A stretch of 64,000 bases of DNA, from contig NBAZ01000015.1 in NCBI GenBank assembly GCA_002794735.1, positions 62,001-126,000 on the forward strand, read 5' to 3'. Under the pieces are notes generated by a model. That model worked only from the letters and a program-made list of their open reading frames with translations. It ran no database searches and had not been told where the DNA came from. A program made the translations under genes and the position numbers. The DNA is from Pyrrhoderma lamaoense (taxonomy: Eukaryota; Basidiomycota; Agaricomycetes; Hymenochaetales; Hymenochaetaceae). Below are positions 61,389-64,000 of this stretch, piece after piece; the first letter of the stretch is position 1; every line of letters begins with the position of its first letter.

Positions 61389-64000
61389 TTATGATTTTGA
61401 ATCCACAGTTCTGAACCCTCCCTGGGTCTTCTTTGTATGCTCAAGGAGTGCAATTAAACTGGTAGGAGTCATCCCTTCCATTCTCTTGGCCGCGCCCTAT
61501 ATATGAGTTAAGCGATTGGTTCGTAACGTATTATGTGAATATATCCACTTACAATGCTTGTTGGACGTAGCCTTCCCAACCGTTCTCGAACCTCCGAGCT
61601 TAATCCTTCAACAAGACTATAATCAAGTTGAGGATTAAGGGTGAGGTGTTCGTCTTCAAGGAATACTCTCAAATCAGCTTCTTGACGAGCGAGAAATGGT
61701 TCATAACGGGCTTTGAAGTGATGGATAATAGGCAGTTTTGATAAGTAAATTGTATATTATCCAAAAATCCATTGGAAACAGTTACCTTCGACGAAAGCTC
61801 TTTCAAGAATATGCTTTTCAAAATACCCAAGTTGTGGAAAGATACTTTGTAACTTTGGGATAGTCACTTGTGGCATGCGTAACATATGGAATGCACTTCT
61901 GCGTATGCCGTCGCTGGTCACATGGAAGCCATTGGAGATCCACCCTAAAGAGTTTCTGAGTGAGAATTTACAACTCATTGCAGTAAAAATGATATGATAT
62001 AAGGATAAAGTTAGGAACAGAAGCGACAAACCTGAGGAGTAAGCTCTGAAGCTTTCAAAAGGTCAATGACATCCTTCAACTTTCTTTGTGTGCTCTGAAG
62101 CTCAGCCCAGCGTCTGTCGGATATGATCCCGGCAGCCACAGCACGGGCCCTCGGAGTCAGACGTAGATCTGCGTTGTCGCTTCTTAATGTAATTCGATAT
62201 TCCGATCGTGAGGTAAACATCCGATCTACAAATTTGTTAGAAAAAAAGGAGCGTAGCAGGAACAATGACCAAACTAAGTTTGACTTACAAGGTTCTTCCG
62301 CCCCTTGATGATAAGGTCATCAATAAGCACCCCAATAAACCCGTCTGCGCGTGTAAGTACCAAGGGAGGGAGCCGACGAGCTGCAAGCCCGGCATTAATG
62401 CCAGCGACGGCACCCTGAGCAGCGGCTTCCTCATACCCAGTGGTGCCTGATCAAGAACCGTCATCAATAGGGTCAACATTCAAGTAAAGAGGAACAACTA
62501 CAAACCATTGATTTGGCCTGCTAAGAACAATCCACGTACTCTTTTTGTCTCTAACGTCGCTAAGAGAAGCGAAAGTCTGATTAGACAGCTAGCAAAACAA
62601 GTCAGTAGAAATAAAACGTACGTCCGAGTTCTCTGGCGTCGATATGGTCGTATTCAACTCCATACGCTGGCCTCACCATCTTCACGTTCTCCAAGCCAGG
62701 AACCGTACGCATCATTGGCTCTTGTACATCTTCCGGTAAACTACAGGAAAGACCATTCGGGTATATAATATCAGAGTCGTAACCTTCGGGTTCCAACCAT
62801 ACTTTATGTTCCGACTTGTCCGGGAACCGACGCACTTTGGCCTCGAGGGAAGGGCAATAACGCGGACCTAAGCTCATAACTTAAATTTCTGTTGATGGTA
62901 ATTTGTCAATGCAGATAGTAATGATACCTTTTTTGGTTTCCTGTATATGGACACAGTTGTGAATATTATCTCTAATTATCTGATGCGTCTCGGAGTCGTG
63001 TGGGTCAAGTAGCAGAGAATTTGATTCTCCTATATTTCCATGTTAGTCCAAAATAAGAAAATGTATCCCTTTATCTAGTGTGTTTGAGAAGAAACGCACA
63101 GCATTATCCACATTCCGATTGAGATAACTGAATGGCACTGGTTCATCCTCCCCTTGAGCTTTATCATCTTCGAGAAGTCGATAGAACGGGCGTCAAGTCG
63201 AGCAGGAGTACCAGTTTGTAGTCTTCCAAGAGCGAATCCAGCTTTGCTTAAAGTCGCGGAGAGGCCAACGGACGGCGCCTCTCCTAAACGTCCTGCAGGG
63301 ATGCGTCTAGGACCTATATAGTCTCCTCCGTGAGTTCCATGTACAGTATAGTGTACAAGTGAGAGGAGCATGCGTACCAATATGTATCTCTCCAGAAAGG
63401 AAGGTACCTGTACAGATCACTACCTGAGAGCAAGTTACACGTTCTCCGTTATCTAAAGGAAAGGGTATTTAATCGGCTTTCTAATCTTCTCTAGCATATA
63501 TAGTGGGTAAAACATACCAAGCTGTACACCCCGAACAACTAAGCTAGGATTTTGAAGGTTTATATCCATACTGTTCCCATGCCCCTTATCCTCGAAAAGA
63601 AGATCAAATACGCTCCCTTCTCTAGTCTCAAGGTTAGGGTACCGAGAGAGCGTAGCCTGCATGTGTTTCTTATAGAGTGTCCTATCAATCTGAGCACGTT
63701 GACCCTAGAAACGTCTGTAGTCAGCAAACGTGTACATACATAACTAAGATATAGCAGTAATCTGATTTACCCAAACAGCAGGACCCTTTGACCTATTCAG
63801 AATCTGGAACTGTATACCAGCCTTGTCTTTCAAACGAGTCAACAAGCCATTTAGCTACTATACCATCACTGACTAAATCATCAAGAAACAGTCTCCTTAC
63901 CTGCAACCTCTCCCATAACACCACCAAGAGCATCCACTTCCCTAACTAAGGTACCCTTCCCTACACCGCCAATCGAGGGTTACACGAAAGTGCACCAATA
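61389..64000 (-). CDS. MTO1: Mitochondrial tRNA uridine 5-carboxymethylaminomethyl modification enzyme (MTO1/GidA), 5' end outside window
   Basis: The gene enters from the right edge. On the minus strand, exons read [118 protein letters not shown], then [20 protein letters not shown] and a C-terminal [20 protein letters not shown] ending at the stop 61389-61391. These are the signatures of the FAD-binding GidA/MnmG family, which together with Mss1/MnmE makes a wobble-uridine modification of mitochondrial tRNAs. About eight introns are visible. One base is probably missing near 63977 (a C run on the coding strand). The FAD-binding N-terminus is cut off, so targeting to mitochondria cannot be checked. 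Confidence 0.93.

Overview
The window is nuclear DNA of a filamentous fungus, most likely a basidiomycete (Agaricomycetes). The evidence is protein-coding genes cut by many short (about 45-120 bp) GT-AG introns, class I hydrophobins with the C-CC-C-C-CC-C spacing, a DUF6533-type membrane protein, a GMC alcohol oxidase, F-box proteins and a Ste24 protease. Base composition is AT-leaning, with long AT-rich intergenic stretches. I see no rRNA, tRNA or CRISPR array.

Layout. 1-2326: 3' part of a low-complexity, SR-rich protein gene with a dsRBD-like end. 2327-5387: gene-free, with a mariner-type MITE and a smaller inverted repeat. 5388-5916: a divergent hydrophobin. 7082-11457 (+) and 11645-17343 (-): convergent RhoGEF and SulP-family transporter (STAS plus cyclic-nucleotide-binding domain, Vsb1-like). 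18106-19754 (-): DUF6533 protein. 19755-22250: probably decayed coding remnants. 22251-25497 (+): Iml2/TTC39-type TPR protein. 26145-27476 (+): proteasome beta-2 subunit. 28168-29598 (-): Gvp36-like BAR protein. 30231-31494 (-): class 3 lipase fold with an altered nucleophile elbow. 31956-34164 (-): aldehyde dehydrogenase. 34639-35205 and 38747-39306 (-): two paralogous class I hydrophobins. 40975-42564 (+): Ste24. 42692-43876 (-): conserved-looking hypothetical. 46565-48366 (+): sugar transporter. 51367-54857 (+): alcohol oxidase. 56357-57925 and 58814-60278 (-): two F-box/LRR-like proteins. 61389-64000 (-): mitochondrial MTO1/GidA-type tRNA modification enzyme, cut by the window edge.

The genes are mostly unrelated housekeeping and accessory functions and do not form an evident cluster. 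Possible functional themes are cell-surface and secreted proteins (three hydrophobins), oxidation (alcohol oxidase, aldehyde dehydrogenase) and membrane or mating physiology (Ste24, RhoGEF). None is shown to act together with another.

The most striking sequence-level signal is technical or evolutionary. At least ten otherwise well-conserved coding regions or exons need one extra base to stay in frame, always in the same direction and usually at a short homopolymer. This looks like uncorrected single-base deletions in the assembly rather than mass pseudogenisation. I did not find a convincing new multi-gene system. The items most worth a second look are the lipase-like protein without its catalytic serine, the two TA-flanked MITEs, the hydrophobin trio, and the unexplained coding-like stretches near 19.1-22 kb.
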